64,000 nt of DNA, from contig NZ_JAOPFX010000004.1 of the NCBI RefSeq assembly GCF_025515205.1, positions 124,001-188,000 of the forward strand, written 5' to 3'. The position numbers were made by a program, and so were the translations under genes. The notes under the pieces were generated by a model. It ran no database searches and was not told the origin of the DNA. It saw nothing but the letters and a program-made list of their open reading frames with translations. The DNA comes from Microbacterium fluvii. GTDB taxonomy: Bacteria > Actinomycetota > Actinomycetes > Actinomycetales > Microbacteriaceae. Below are positions 56,414 through 64,000 of this stretch, piece by piece. Position 1 is the stretch's first letter. Each line of letters opens with the position of its first letter.

Positions 56414-57427
56414 ATGACGATCGAGTCGACGCCCGCACCCGCCACGATCGAAGAGGTCGCGGCGGCGGCGGGAGTGTCGCGGTCGACGGTGTCGCGCGTG
56501 GTGAACGGCTCGACGTCGGTGAGTCCCGCGGCGCTGGATGCCGTGCGCTCCGCCATCGAGCGGCTCAACTACGTGCCCAACCGCGCGGCGCGGTCGCTGG
56601 CGAGCAGGCAGACCCACGCCATCGCGCTGGTGGTTCCCGAAGACACCACCCGGTTCTTCGGCGATCCGTTCTTCGCGGCGATCGTGTCGGGCATCAACGC
56701 GCGCATCAGCCGGTCGGACTATGTGCTCAACCTCTTCATCGCGAGCGACGACGCCGGTGACAAGACCACCAGCTATGTGCGCAGCGGTGCCGTCGACGGA
56801 GCGATCGTCGTGTCGCACCACACGAGCGACACGTTCATCGAGCGCATCGCGGCGGCGGTGCCGGTGGTCTACGGCGGTCGCCCCGTGCGCGAGCGCGAAC
56901 GCGACCACTACGTCGACGTCGACAACCTCGCCGGCGGCCGCGCCGCCACGCAGTACCTGATCGACCGAGGGCACCGCCGCATCGCGACGATCACGGGCCC
57001 GCGCACCATGCCGGCCGGCGTCGACCGCCTCGAGGGCTACCACGAGGCGCTCGCCGCGGCGGGGCTCCCCGAGGGCGCCGTCGAAGACGGTGGGTTCACC
57101 GCAGACGGCGGTGCCGCCGCGATGCGGCGCATCCTCGCGGCAGGCGACCGCCCCGATGCGATCTTCGTCGCGAGCGATCTCATGGCCCGCGGCGCGCTCT
57201 CGGTGCTGGCGGCAGCGGGCCTGCGGGTGCCGGAAGACGTGGCGATCATCGGCTTCGACGACTCGCCGGTGGCCACGAGCGTCTTCCCGTCGCTCACCAC
57301 GATGCGCCAGCCCTCGTTCGCGCAGGGGGAGCGCATGGCCGACATGCTGCTCGAGCTTCTCGCCGGCCGCGACGCCGAGCGCATCACGATCCTCGAGACC
57401 GAACTGGTCGTGCGCGACTCGGCCTGA
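56414..57427 (+). CDS. cebR: LacI family regulator CebR
   Basis: A 337-residue LacI-type repressor: headpiece ATIEEVAAAAGVSRSTVSRVVNGSTSVSPAALDAV, hinge NRAARSLASRQT, then the sugar-binding core. It closes the ceb gene cluster and three CebR boxes precede cebE, so it is assigned as the cellobiose-responsive repressor. In Streptomyces cebR is divergent from cebE; here it follows bglC by 19 bases and is probably cotranscribed, giving negative feedback. Confidence 0.88.
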   Translation: MTIESTPAPATIEEVAAAAGVSRSTVSRVVNGSTSVSPAALDAVRSAIERLNYVPNRAARSLASRQTHAIALVVPEDTTRFFGDPFFAAIVSGINARISRSDYVLNLFIASDDAGDKTTSYVRSGAVDGAIVVSHHTSDTFIERIAAAVPVVYGGRPVRERERDHYVDVDNLAGGRAATQYLIDRGHRRIATITGPRTMPAGVDRLEGYHEALAAAGLPEGAVEDGGFTADGGAAAMRRILAAGDRPDAIFVASDLMARGALSVLAAAGLRVPEDVAIIGFDDSPVATSVFPSLTTMRQPSFAQGERMADMLLELLAGRDAERITILETELVVRDSA

Positions 57428-57448
57428 GCGCCGCGACACGCGCCACCG

Positions 57449-57469
57449 CTCCTCGCTTCGGGCGAGGAG
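57449..57469 (+). terminator. Hairpin 22 bases after cebR
   Basis: CTCCTCGC-TTCGG-GCGAGGAG, a perfect 8-bp stem. A second weaker set of CCTCGC/GCGAGG repeats continues to about 57540. It may end the ceb transcript; the area also resembles a short intergenic repeat, but no second copy is in this window. Confidence 0.45.
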
Positions 57470-57568
57470 GTCTCGCGAAGAGAGGGCGATTGCGCAGCAT
57501 CCGCTCCTCGCCTCGCGAGATGTCCTCGCGTGGGGCGAGGGCGGGCGGATGCGGCGACCCCGGCGACA

Positions 57569-57602
57569 CGAAGGGCCCGGCTCGAGTGAGTCGGGCCCTT
57601 CG
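57569..57602. terminator. Bidirectional terminator between cebR and the uracil permease
   Basis: CGAAGGGCCCG (57569-57579) and CGGGCCCTTCG (57592-57602) form a perfect 11-bp stem with a 12-base loop. It lies 8 bases beyond the stop of the convergent permease gene. The A/T pairs at the base act on both strands. Confidence 0.72.
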
Positions 57603-57609
57603 GGTGAGT

Positions 57610-58953
57610 TCAGTCCTGCGGGTCGCCGCCTAGCTGGCCCACCGCGGGGATGGGGCCGCCGTCGTCGGCGCCGGTGCGGCGCCAGCGGGCGACGGCGTTG
57701 CCGCCGTGGTAGATCACGAGGGCGGCGACCGTGCCGAGCACGATGGCGCCGAACTGCAGCTGCCCCCAGCCCATGCTGAACTGGGCGATCGCGATGACGA
57801 ACGAGACCGCGACCGTGTACTGGTTGACCGGGCGCGAGAAGTCGACCCGGTTGTCGACCCAGATCTTGATGCCGATGACGCCGATGAGGCCGTACAGCGC
57901 CGTCGTCACGCCACCGAGGACTCCGGGCGGGATCGTGTTGAAGACTTCGCCGACCTTGGGCGAGAAGGCAAGGAGCGCCGCGACGGTGCCGGCCACCCAA
58001 TAGGCGGCGGTCGAATAGACGCGGGTCGCGGCCATCACGCCGATGTTCTCGCCGTAGGTCGTGGTGCCCGAACCGCCGAAGCCGCCGGCGAGGGTCGTGG
58101 CGACACCGTCGGCGATGAGGGCGCGGCCCGTGCTCTTGTTGATCGACGGATCGTCGGTCATGGTGGCGACGCCGCGCACGTGGCCGACGTTCTCGGCGAT
58201 GAGCACGAGCACGACCGGCAGGAACATGGGCACGAGCGCCCATGCGCCGGGGTCGGCGATGCCGACCAGGTGGAACTCCGGCAGGCCGATCCAGGGAGCC
58301 TTGGCCACCTCGGTGAAGTCGACCTGGTTGGTGACGATCGCGACGATGTAGCCGACGATCACGCCGAGGAAGATCGAGATGCGGCCGAGGAACCCGCGGA
58401 AGAGCACCGCGAACAGCACGACCGCGACGAGGGTGATGGTGGCGAGCTCCGGCTGCTTCTGGAAGTTGCCCCAGGCAGCCGGGGCCAGGTTGAAGCCGAT
58501 CAGCGCGACGATCGCGCCGGCGACGACGGGCGGCATGAGCTTCTCGATCCAGCCCGTTCCTGCCCACTGCACCACGAAGCCGACGGCGGCCAGCAGCACG
58601 CCGGCGACCAGCACACCCAGCAGCGCCTGCGTGATCTGGGCGCCGGACTCGAGCGGGTTGCCGCCGTTGAGCGCGGTGATCGGCGCGATGAACGCGAACG
58701 ACGAGCCGAGGTAGCTGGGCAGGCGGTTCTGCGTGATGAGCAGGAACAGCAGTGTTCCGACACCCGAGAACAGCAGCGTCGTCGACACCGGGAAGCCGGT
58801 GAGGATCGGCACCAGGAAGGTCGCACCGAACATGGCGACCACGTGCTGGGCACCGATGGCGATCGTGCCGGGCCAGCTCAGGCGCTCGTTCGGCTTGACG
58901 ACGGCGCCGGGTTCGACGCGGCGGCCGTCTCCGTGCAGGGTCCAGATGGGCAT
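57610..58953 (-). CDS. Uracil permease (NCS2/UraA-like)
   Basis: A 447-residue nucleobase:cation symporter with about 14 helices. TTTYGENIGVMAATRVYS is the uracil-type signature; GLQHVVAMFG-like AIGAQHVVAMFGATFLVPILTG opens the domain. The ATG at 58953 has GAGGAG upstream. It imports uracil or another pyrimidine base. It is monocistronic. Confidence 0.9.
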   Translation of the reverse strand: MPIWTLHGDGRRVEPGAVVKPNERLSWPGTIAIGAQHVVAMFGATFLVPILTGFPVSTTLLFSGVGTLLFLLITQNRLPSYLGSSFAFIAPITALNGGNPLESGAQITQALLGVLVAGVLLAAVGFVVQWAGTGWIEKLMPPVVAGAIVALIGFNLAPAAWGNFQKQPELATITLVAVVLFAVLFRGFLGRISIFLGVIVGYIVAIVTNQVDFTEVAKAPWIGLPEFHLVGIADPGAWALVPMFLPVVLVLIAENVGHVRGVATMTDDPSINKSTGRALIADGVATTLAGGFGGSGTTTYGENIGVMAATRVYSTAAYWVAGTVAALLAFSPKVGEVFNTIPPGVLGGVTTALYGLIGVIGIKIWVDNRVDFSRPVNQYTVAVSFVIAIAQFSMGWGQLQFGAIVLGTVAALVIYHGGNAVARWRRTGADDGGPIPAVGQLGGDPQD

Positions 58954-59066
58954 GGGGGTACTCCTCAGGTGGGGCGGGAGGCCTGACGGCCAACAGACAA
59001 GATTACCTGGGAGGATGCTGGGTGCCCGGGCGCTACGCTGACGACACTCGCTCGGAGGGAGGCCGG

Positions 59067-59987
59067 ATGGCCACGTCGGAGTCACGCGCCCTGGCGGTCA
59101 GCCTCGTCGCGACCGCCGTGCTCGGCGGCGGCGCGGTGGTGTGGGGCGTCGCGGCCGGTGCACGGGTGATCCTCTTCGACGGTGTGTACATGCTCGCCGG
59201 CATCGTCTTGATCGCGGTGTCGATGATGGCCGCGAGGGCGGCCGGATCGAGCCCATCGGCCCAGTATCCCTTCGGGCGCCATGCCGCCACCCCGCTGGCG
59301 GTCGCACTCCAGGGTGCCGCGCTGCTGGGCACGCTCCTCTACGGCGCCGCCGATGCCGTGGTGGTGATCTTCGCGGGCGGATCCGATGCCGCAGCCGGTT
59401 CGGTGCTCGCCTACGGCGTCGTGTCGGCGGTTGCTTCGCTGGCGGTGCTCGTGGTGCTGCGACCGGCGGCGCGGGTGTCTTCGCTGGCCAACGCAGAAGC
59501 CGTGTCGTGGCGCGCGGGCATGCTGCTCAGTGCGGTCATCGCGATCGGGGGCGCTGCGGCGCTGCTGGTGTCGGCGGGCCCGTGGGCCGCGGCGGCCGAC
59601 TATGTCGACCCTGTGCTGGTGCTCATCGCGTGCGCCCTGATCGCTCCGATGGCGATCTCTCTGGTGCGCGACGGTGTGCGCGAACTGCTCGAGGCCGCGC
59701 CGCCGGCCGACATCCGTGACCGCATCGACCTCGCCGTCGCCGAGGGTGTCGCCGCCAGCGGCGTCGTCGGAGCGGAGCGCACACTGCCTCCGGCGATCGT
59801 CCGCGCCACCAAGCTCGGTCAGCGTCTGTACGTCGAGGTCGATTTCGTCGTCGATCGCGGTGTCTGGAGCGTCGACGACGAAGACGCGATCAGACACGGG
59901 ATCACCGAGCGGCTCGAAGGGCTCGATCTGCTGATCTGGGCGACCGTGGAGCTGACGACCGATCCGGGTCTGGCAGCGGCCGAGTGA
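59067..59987 (+). CDS. Cation diffusion facilitator-like protein
   Basis: A 306-residue protein with about five or six helices and a C-terminal soluble domain, laid out like CDF metal exporters. The helix 2 metal motif is reduced (FDGVYMLAGIVLI keeps one Asp) and the HxxxD of helix 5 is replaced by EAVSWRAGML. Metal transport is therefore uncertain. YPFGRHAATPL matches the family's loop YPFGHGRAE-type segment. GGAGGGAGG precedes the ATG. Its stop lies 3 bases from that of purC. Confidence 0.75.
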   Translation: MATSESRALAVSLVATAVLGGGAVVWGVAAGARVILFDGVYMLAGIVLIAVSMMAARAAGSSPSAQYPFGRHAATPLAVALQGAALLGTLLYGAADAVVVIFAGGSDAAAGSVLAYGVVSAVASLAVLVVLRPAARVSSLANAEAVSWRAGMLLSAVIAIGGAAALLVSAGPWAAAADYVDPVLVLIACALIAPMAISLVRDGVRELLEAAPPADIRDRIDLAVAEGVAASGVVGAERTLPPAIVRATKLGQRLYVEVDFVVDRGVWSVDDEDAIRHGITERLEGLDLLIWATVELTTDPGLAAAE

Positions 59988-59990
59988 GTC

Positions 59991-60869
59991 TCAGGCGGTG
60001 AGGGTGCCGAGCAGCTCGCGGTACCGCGCCGCCGTGCGTTCGGCGATCTCTGCGGGAAGCTCGGGGGGAGTGCCCTGCTTGTCCCAGTGCGCCGACAGCC
60101 AGTTCCGCACGATCTGCTTGTCGTAGCTCGCCATGCGCTCGGCCGGCGTCGTGCCGGTGCGCCAGGCCTCGGCATCCCAATACCGCGACGAGTCGCTCGT
60201 GAGCACTTCGTCGGCCAGGGTCAGCACGCCCTCGCCGTCGAAGCCGAACTCGAACTTGGTGTCGGCGAGGATGAGCCCCTTGGCTTCGGCGGTCGCGGCG
60301 GCGCGCGTGTAGATCTCCAGCGACAGGTCGCGCAGCTGCACGGCGGTGTCTTCGCCGACGATCTCGACGGCCTGATCGAACGAGATGTTCTCATCGTGCT
60401 CGCCGAGGGGCGCCTTGTAGGCGGGGGTGAAGATCGGCTCGGGCAGGCGGTCGCCGTTGCCCAGGCCCTCCGGCAGCGCGATGCCGCAAACCGTGCCGCT
60501 CGCGGTGTACTCCGCCCAGCCCGAACCGGTCAGGTAGCCGCGCACGACGCACTCGATGGGCTGCATGTCGAGGCGCTGCACGAGCATCGCGCGGCCGGCG
60601 ACAGCATCCGGGATCTCGCCTTCGACCAGATGATTCGGGATGCTGCGTCCGCCGTCGGCGCCGGAAAGCCGGTCGAACCACCAGAGGCTCAGGGCCGTCA
60701 GCAGCGCGCCCTTGTCGGGGATGCCGGGGCTGAGCACGTGGTCGAACGCCGAGACGCGGTCGCTGGCGACCACGAGCAGCGGGGCGTCGGATCCCTCGGG
60801 TTCGTAGAGGTCGCGCACCTTGCCGGAGTAGACATGGCGCCAGCCGGGCAGTTCGATCGCGGAGGTCAC
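59991..60869 (-). CDS. purC: SAICAR synthetase
   Basis: A 292-residue phosphoribosylaminoimidazole-succinocarboxamide synthase: GKVRDLYE, DRVSAFDHVLSPGIPDKGALLTALSLWWF, VRGYLTGSGWAEY, DTKFEFG. It ligates aspartate to CAIR using ATP. The GTG start at 60869 gives VTSAIELPGW. It is separate from the other pur genes here. Confidence 0.96.
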   Translation of the reverse strand: MTSAIELPGWRHVYSGKVRDLYEPEGSDAPLLVVASDRVSAFDHVLSPGIPDKGALLTALSLWWFDRLSGADGGRSIPNHLVEGEIPDAVAGRAMLVQRLDMQPIECVVRGYLTGSGWAEYTASGTVCGIALPEGLGNGDRLPEPIFTPAYKAPLGEHDENISFDQAVEIVGEDTAVQLRDLSLEIYTRAAATAEAKGLILADTKFEFGFDGEGVLTLADEVLTSDSSRYWDAEAWRTGTTPAERMASYDKQIVRNWLSAHWDKQGTPPELPAEIAERTAARYRELLGTLTA

Positions 60870-60968
60870 CGACCCATCTTCGCACCCGGGGCTGCGGCCG
60901 AGGATTTCGTCTCGCGTTCACCGTGTGTTCGATCCGCGCTGACAGGGTGCTGAGCATCCCCGCCTCCG

Positions 60969-63779
60969 ATGAAGGATCCCATGGCCCCGCACTCGCGCTC
61001 GTCGTGTCGCCCGCTCGCCCTCCTGCTCGCTCTGGCTCTCGGCACCTCGCTGGCAGCCCCTGCCGTCGTCGCGGCGTCGGCCACCGCCGCCTCCGGCGGC
61101 ATCGTCGTCAACGAGGTCGACACCGCCACCGACTGGGTCGAGCTGACCAACACGTCGGCAGTGCCGATCGACGTCGGCGGCTATGTGCTGAAGGACAACG
61201 ACGACGCTCACGCGTTCGCGGTGCCCACGGGCACGGTCGTGGCCCCGGGCGGATTCGTCGCGGTCGATGTCGACGTGACCGGAGGCTTCGGGCTCGGCAA
61301 GGCCGACAGCATCCGTGTCTTCACGACGGATGCGGCGACGCTCGTCGACGAGTACTCGTGGACGGCGCACCCGGCGCCGACGACCTATGGCCGCTGCCCC
61401 GACGGCACGGGCGCGTTCGCCCTGACGGCGGCCGCGACCAAGGGTGGGGCGAACCAGTGCGCGGCGACGCCGACGCCCACCCCGACGGTGAGCCCCTCGC
61501 CGACCCCCACGACCACCGCCGCGCCGATCACCGGCGTCGTCATCAACGAGGTCGAATCCAACGGCGACGACACCGACTGGGTGGAGCTGTTCAACACCAC
61601 AGGCGCCGACATCGACCTGTCGGGCGCGCGCTTCCGTGACAACGACGCGACCCGCACGCCGTATGCGCTGCCGACGGGAAGCATCGTGCCCGCGCACGGC
61701 TTCTTCGTGATCGACCAGCAGACGGCGACGCAGTCGGGCTTCGACTTCGGTCTGGGAAACCCCGACGCGGCGAACCTCTTCGCCGCCGACGGCACGACGG
61801 TCATCGCGTCGTACGGGTGGTCCGATCACGCCGCCGTCACCTACGGCCGATGCCCCGACGGCACGGGCGACCTGCGCGTGACGACCGCGTCGACCAAGGG
61901 CGCGGCCAACGACTGCTCGCTGCCGGTGCGCATCAACGAGGTCGAGTCCAGCGGCGGCACGCCGGGGGACTGGATCGAGCTCGTCAACACCGGCACCACC
62001 GCGGTCGACCTCACGGGTCTCGTCGTGACCGACAGCGATGCGACGCATCGCTACGAGATCCCCGCCGGCACGACGCTCGCCCCCGCTGCCTTCGCGGTGC
62101 TGCACGAAGCGGAGTTCGGCTTCGGACTGGGCAGCGCCGACAGCGTGCGGGTGCTCTCGGGCGAGAGCGTCGTCGACGAGTACTCGTGGACCGCGCACGC
62201 CGCGGTCACCTACGGCCGCTGCCCCGACGGCACCGGCGCGTTCGCCGTGACGTCGCAGTCGACGCCGGGGGCGGCGAACCTCTGCGACGGCGTGCTGGCC
62301 GCGCAGCCGTGGCCGGGCGGCAGCACCGTCGAGACCCTCGACAGCGAGACGCAGTTCGCGGGTGACCTCAGCGGTGTCGACGCCGACGGCGACGAGCTGT
62401 GGGCCGTCGACAACGGCGCCGGGGTGCTGCACCGACTGCACCTCGACGGCACGCCGGTGAGCGGTTGGACGGGCGGCAAGACCCTGCGCTACACCGACGA
62501 CGCGGGAGCCGTCGACGCGGAGGGCGTGACCGTGACGGATGCCGGCGCCGCCGGCGGCGTGTACGTCTCGAGCGAGCGCAACAACGCCGCATCCTCGATC
62601 AGCCGCCCCGCCGTGCTTCGGTACGACGTGTCGGGCACGGGGACCGAGCTCACCGCGACGGCAGAGTGGAACCTCGCCCCCGACTTTCCCGGCCTCGGTG
62701 CGAACCAGGGGCTGGAGGGCATCACCTGGATCCCCGACGCATGGCTCGTCGCGGCCGGCTTCGTCGACCAGCGCACGAACACCGCTTACGACCCTTCGGG
62801 CCTGCCCGGCCACGGCGGCGGGCTGTTCTTCGTGGGCGTGGAGGGCACCGCATCCGTGTACGCCTACGCGCTGAGCGCCGACGGCACCTTCGCCCGCATC
62901 GCCTCGATCGCCACCGATTTCGCCCTCGTCGCCGATGTGCAGTTCGACGCAGAGCGCTCGGTGCTGTGGGTCGCGTGCGACGAAGCGTGCGACGGCCGCA
63001 TCGCGACGTACGACGTGGATGCCGCGGGCACCTTCGCCGCGACGGCGCTGTATGCGCGCCCCTCCGGCATGGGCAACATCGCCAACGAGGGCTTCGCGAT
63101 CGCGCCGCAGGCGCAGTGCGTCGACGGCCGCAAGGCGACGTACTATGCCGACGACGCCGACACCGACGGGTTCTCGCTGCGCCGCGGATCGATCGACTGC
63201 ACCGTGCCGGCCGAGCAGCCAGGCGACGGCGGGTCCGACGGCGGGTCGGATGGTGGTTCCGACGGCGGGTCGGACGGCGGTTCCGGCTCGGGCGGCGGAA
63301 GCGACGGCGGCTCGGACGCGGGGACCGGCGGCGAGGGCACCGGGCTGCCCGGCACCGGCGACGACCCGCAGCCGGTCGACGAGAGCCTGCTTTCGGACGC
63401 GGACCGCGGCGGCCTGACGGGCCCGGCGGCGGCGCACCCGGGGGAGCGGATCGAGTTCGACCTCGGATCGACGTGGGCGGGTCGCACGCTGCGGGTGTGG
63501 ATGCACTCCGAGCCGCAGCTGCTGGCGACCCTCACCGCCGACGCCGACGGCCGCTTCGCCGTGACGATCCCCGCCGATGCGCCCGCCGGCGAGCACCGCA
63601 TCGTCGTGACCGACCTCGAGGGGAACCTGGTGGGCTGGACCGACCTGACCGTGACGGCTCAGGAGCTCGCGGCGACAGGCTCGTCGCAGAGCCTGGTCGG
63701 TGTCGTCGCCCTCGGCGGGGGAATGCTGCTGCTCGGCGCACTGGCGGTGATGGCGCGGCGCCGCATCCGCTCCGCCTGA
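60969..63779 (+). CDS. Surface protein with three lamin-tail domains and a propeller-like region
   Basis: A 936-residue exported protein. Signal peptide at about residues 5-40; three lamin-tail domains at about 43-164, 191-317 and 320-438, each opening with NEV and ending with the motif YGRCPDGTG and a second Cys. A TPTPTPTVSPSPTPT linker separates the first two. Residues 441-725 resemble esterase-like phytase/beta-propeller proteins (LEGITW, EGFAIAP). Then come a Gly/Ser/Asp repeat, an internal LPGTG (about 793), an Ig-like part and the end LAATG-helix-RRRIRSA, a class E-type sortase signal. ATG at 60969; one at 60981 has GAAGGA just upstream. A role in extracellular nucleic acid or phosphate use is only a guess. 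Confidence 0.78.
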   Translation: MKDPMAPHSRSSCRPLALLLALALGTSLAAPAVVAASATAASGGIVVNEVDTATDWVELTNTSAVPIDVGGYVLKDNDDAHAFAVPTGTVVAPGGFVAVDVDVTGGFGLGKADSIRVFTTDAATLVDEYSWTAHPAPTTYGRCPDGTGAFALTAAATKGGANQCAATPTPTPTVSPSPTPTTTAAPITGVVINEVESNGDDTDWVELFNTTGADIDLSGARFRDNDATRTPYALPTGSIVPAHGFFVIDQQTATQSGFDFGLGNPDAANLFAADGTTVIASYGWSDHAAVTYGRCPDGTGDLRVTTASTKGAANDCSLPVRINEVESSGGTPGDWIELVNTGTTAVDLTGLVVTDSDATHRYEIPAGTTLAPAAFAVLHEAEFGFGLGSADSVRVLSGESVVDEYSWTAHAAVTYGRCPDGTGAFAVTSQSTPGAANLCDGVLAAQPWPGGSTVETLDSETQFAGDLSGVDADGDELWAVDNGAGVLHRLHLDGTPVSGWTGGKTLRYTDDAGAVDAEGVTVTDAGAAGGVYVSSERNNAASSISRPAVLRYDVSGTGTELTATAEWNLAPDFPGLGANQGLEGITWIPDAWLVAAGFVDQRTNTAYDPSGLPGHGGGLFFVGVEGTASVYAYALSADGTFARIASIATDFALVADVQFDAERSVLWVACDEACDGRIATYDVDAAGTFAATALYARPSGMGNIANEGFAIAPQAQCVDGRKATYYADDADTDGFSLRRGSIDCTVPAEQPGDGGSDGGSDGGSDGGSDGGSGSGGGSDGGSDAGTGGEGTGLPGTGDDPQPVDESLLSDADRGGLTGPAAAHPGERIEFDLGSTWAGRTLRVWMHSEPQLLATLTADADGRFAVTIPADAPAGEHRIVVTDLEGNLVGWTDLTVTAQELAATGSSQSLVGVVALGGGMLLLGALAVMARRRIRSA

Positions 63780-63813
63780 CGGGCACGCGCCACAACCGAT
63801 CTCCGATCGCGTG

Positions 63814-63831
63814 TATAGTCCACATGGACTA
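63814..63831 (+). promoter_or_regulatory. padR promoter and palindromic operator
   Basis: -10 TATAGT (63814-63819) overlaps the palindrome TAGTCCACATGGACTA (63816-63831; 7-base arms). GGAG at 63841-63844 is the ribosome site before the ATG at 63850. Autoregulation is inferred. Confidence 0.7.
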
Positions 63832-63849
63832 ATCGCGTACGGAGTAATC

Positions 63850-64000
63850 ATGAAGGATGCCGTCGGCCGGCTGACCCCGTTGGGGCTCATGCTGCTTGCG
63901 CTGCTGCGCGAAGACGACATGCACCCCTACGAGATGATGCGGCTGATGCGCCAGCGGCACGACGACCGGCTCGTGACCATCACGAACGGCACCGTCTACC
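63850..64000 (+). CDS. PadR family regulator, 3' part outside window
   Basis: The first 50 residues of a PadR-type repressor: LTPLGLMLLALLREDDMHPYEMMRLMRQR and TITNGTVY, the start of the winged helix. The gene runs off the right edge. PadR regulators often control a neighbouring drug exporter; the next gene is not visible. Confidence 0.85.
   Translation, partial: MKDAVGRLTPLGLMLLALLREDDMHPYEMMRLMRQRHDDRLVTITNGTVY

Noticed and set aside
63230..63320. The Gly/Ser/Asp DNA repeat in the surface protein gene as an independent repeat element
   Set aside because: It is an in-frame low-complexity linker of alternating GSD/GG units, typical of surface proteins.
60918..63920. A 1000-codon open frame on the minus strand opposite the surface protein
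   Set aside because: In 70% GC DNA the antisense frames of real genes stay open by codon bias. Its product is Arg/Gly/Val-rich with no family pattern, and the plus-strand frame has a signal peptide, domains and a sorting signal.

Overview
The window is a stretch of high-GC (about 70% by eye) actinobacterial chromosome. Gene content (Mrp antiporter, YhgE/Pip, SufSU, PurS, a cellobiose regulon with the actinobacterial CebR box, a class E type LAxTG sorting signal) and protein style fit a Microbacteriaceae member, most likely Microbacterium or a close relative. This assignment is inferred from gene content, not from a marker comparison. I see no tRNA, rRNA, insertion sequence, prophage or CRISPR array. 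Genes are dense, and many operons use 4-base ATGA/GTGA overlaps.

Layout. 1-2215: end of an Mrp Na+/H+ antiporter operon (mrpD, E, F, G). 2226-8235: penicillin acylase-type hydrolase, then a TetR / degenerate ABC ATPase / YhgE-Pip operon. 8362-15514: argG and a DUF1684-dppABCDF peptide ABC operon. 15665-19937: purA, a lactonase-like protein, an AI-2E family permease, chorismate mutase. 19944-21924: a YtrA-type GntR regulator with its ABC exporter. 22266-25491: glycine betaine ABC importer. 25613-29886: purL followed by a tiny membrane protein and two tandem paralogues of unknown function. 30161-34795: zinc-type dehydrogenase, ArsR with a double AHSA1 protein, a septum-formation-domain lipoprotein, a DEAD-box helicase. 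34974-37700: secreted intradiol dioxygenase lipoprotein, sufU, sufS. 37745-42301: KimA-like permease, VanZ-RDD fusion, M20 amidohydrolase. 42335-45643: LacI regulator, GH13 alpha-glucosidase, apt. 45675-50246: NMT1-type ABC importer and a D-2-hydroxyacid dehydrogenase. 50261-51213: purQ, purS. 51361-57427: the cebEFG-bglC-cebR cellobiose system. 57610-60869: uracil permease, CDF-like protein, purC. 60969-63779: a large surface protein with three lamin-tail domains. 63850-end: a PadR regulator cut by the window edge.

Themes. Purine synthesis and salvage genes (purA, purL, purQ, purS, purC, apt) are scattered. Sugar uptake is controlled by two LacI systems with clear palindromic operators. Several regulators sit under their own palindromic operators (TetR, GntR, ArsR, PadR).

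The most unusual signals are not genes. Three families of short palindromic intergenic repeats (about 67, 58 and 74-80 bp; nine copies in total) lie mostly at gene 3' ends. The hexamer GGATGC/GCATCC appears strongly over-used, and is paired in inverted orientation at the base of two stem-loops that follow transporter binding-protein genes. Ten genes have a -10 box 6-8 bases before the start codon and look leaderless.
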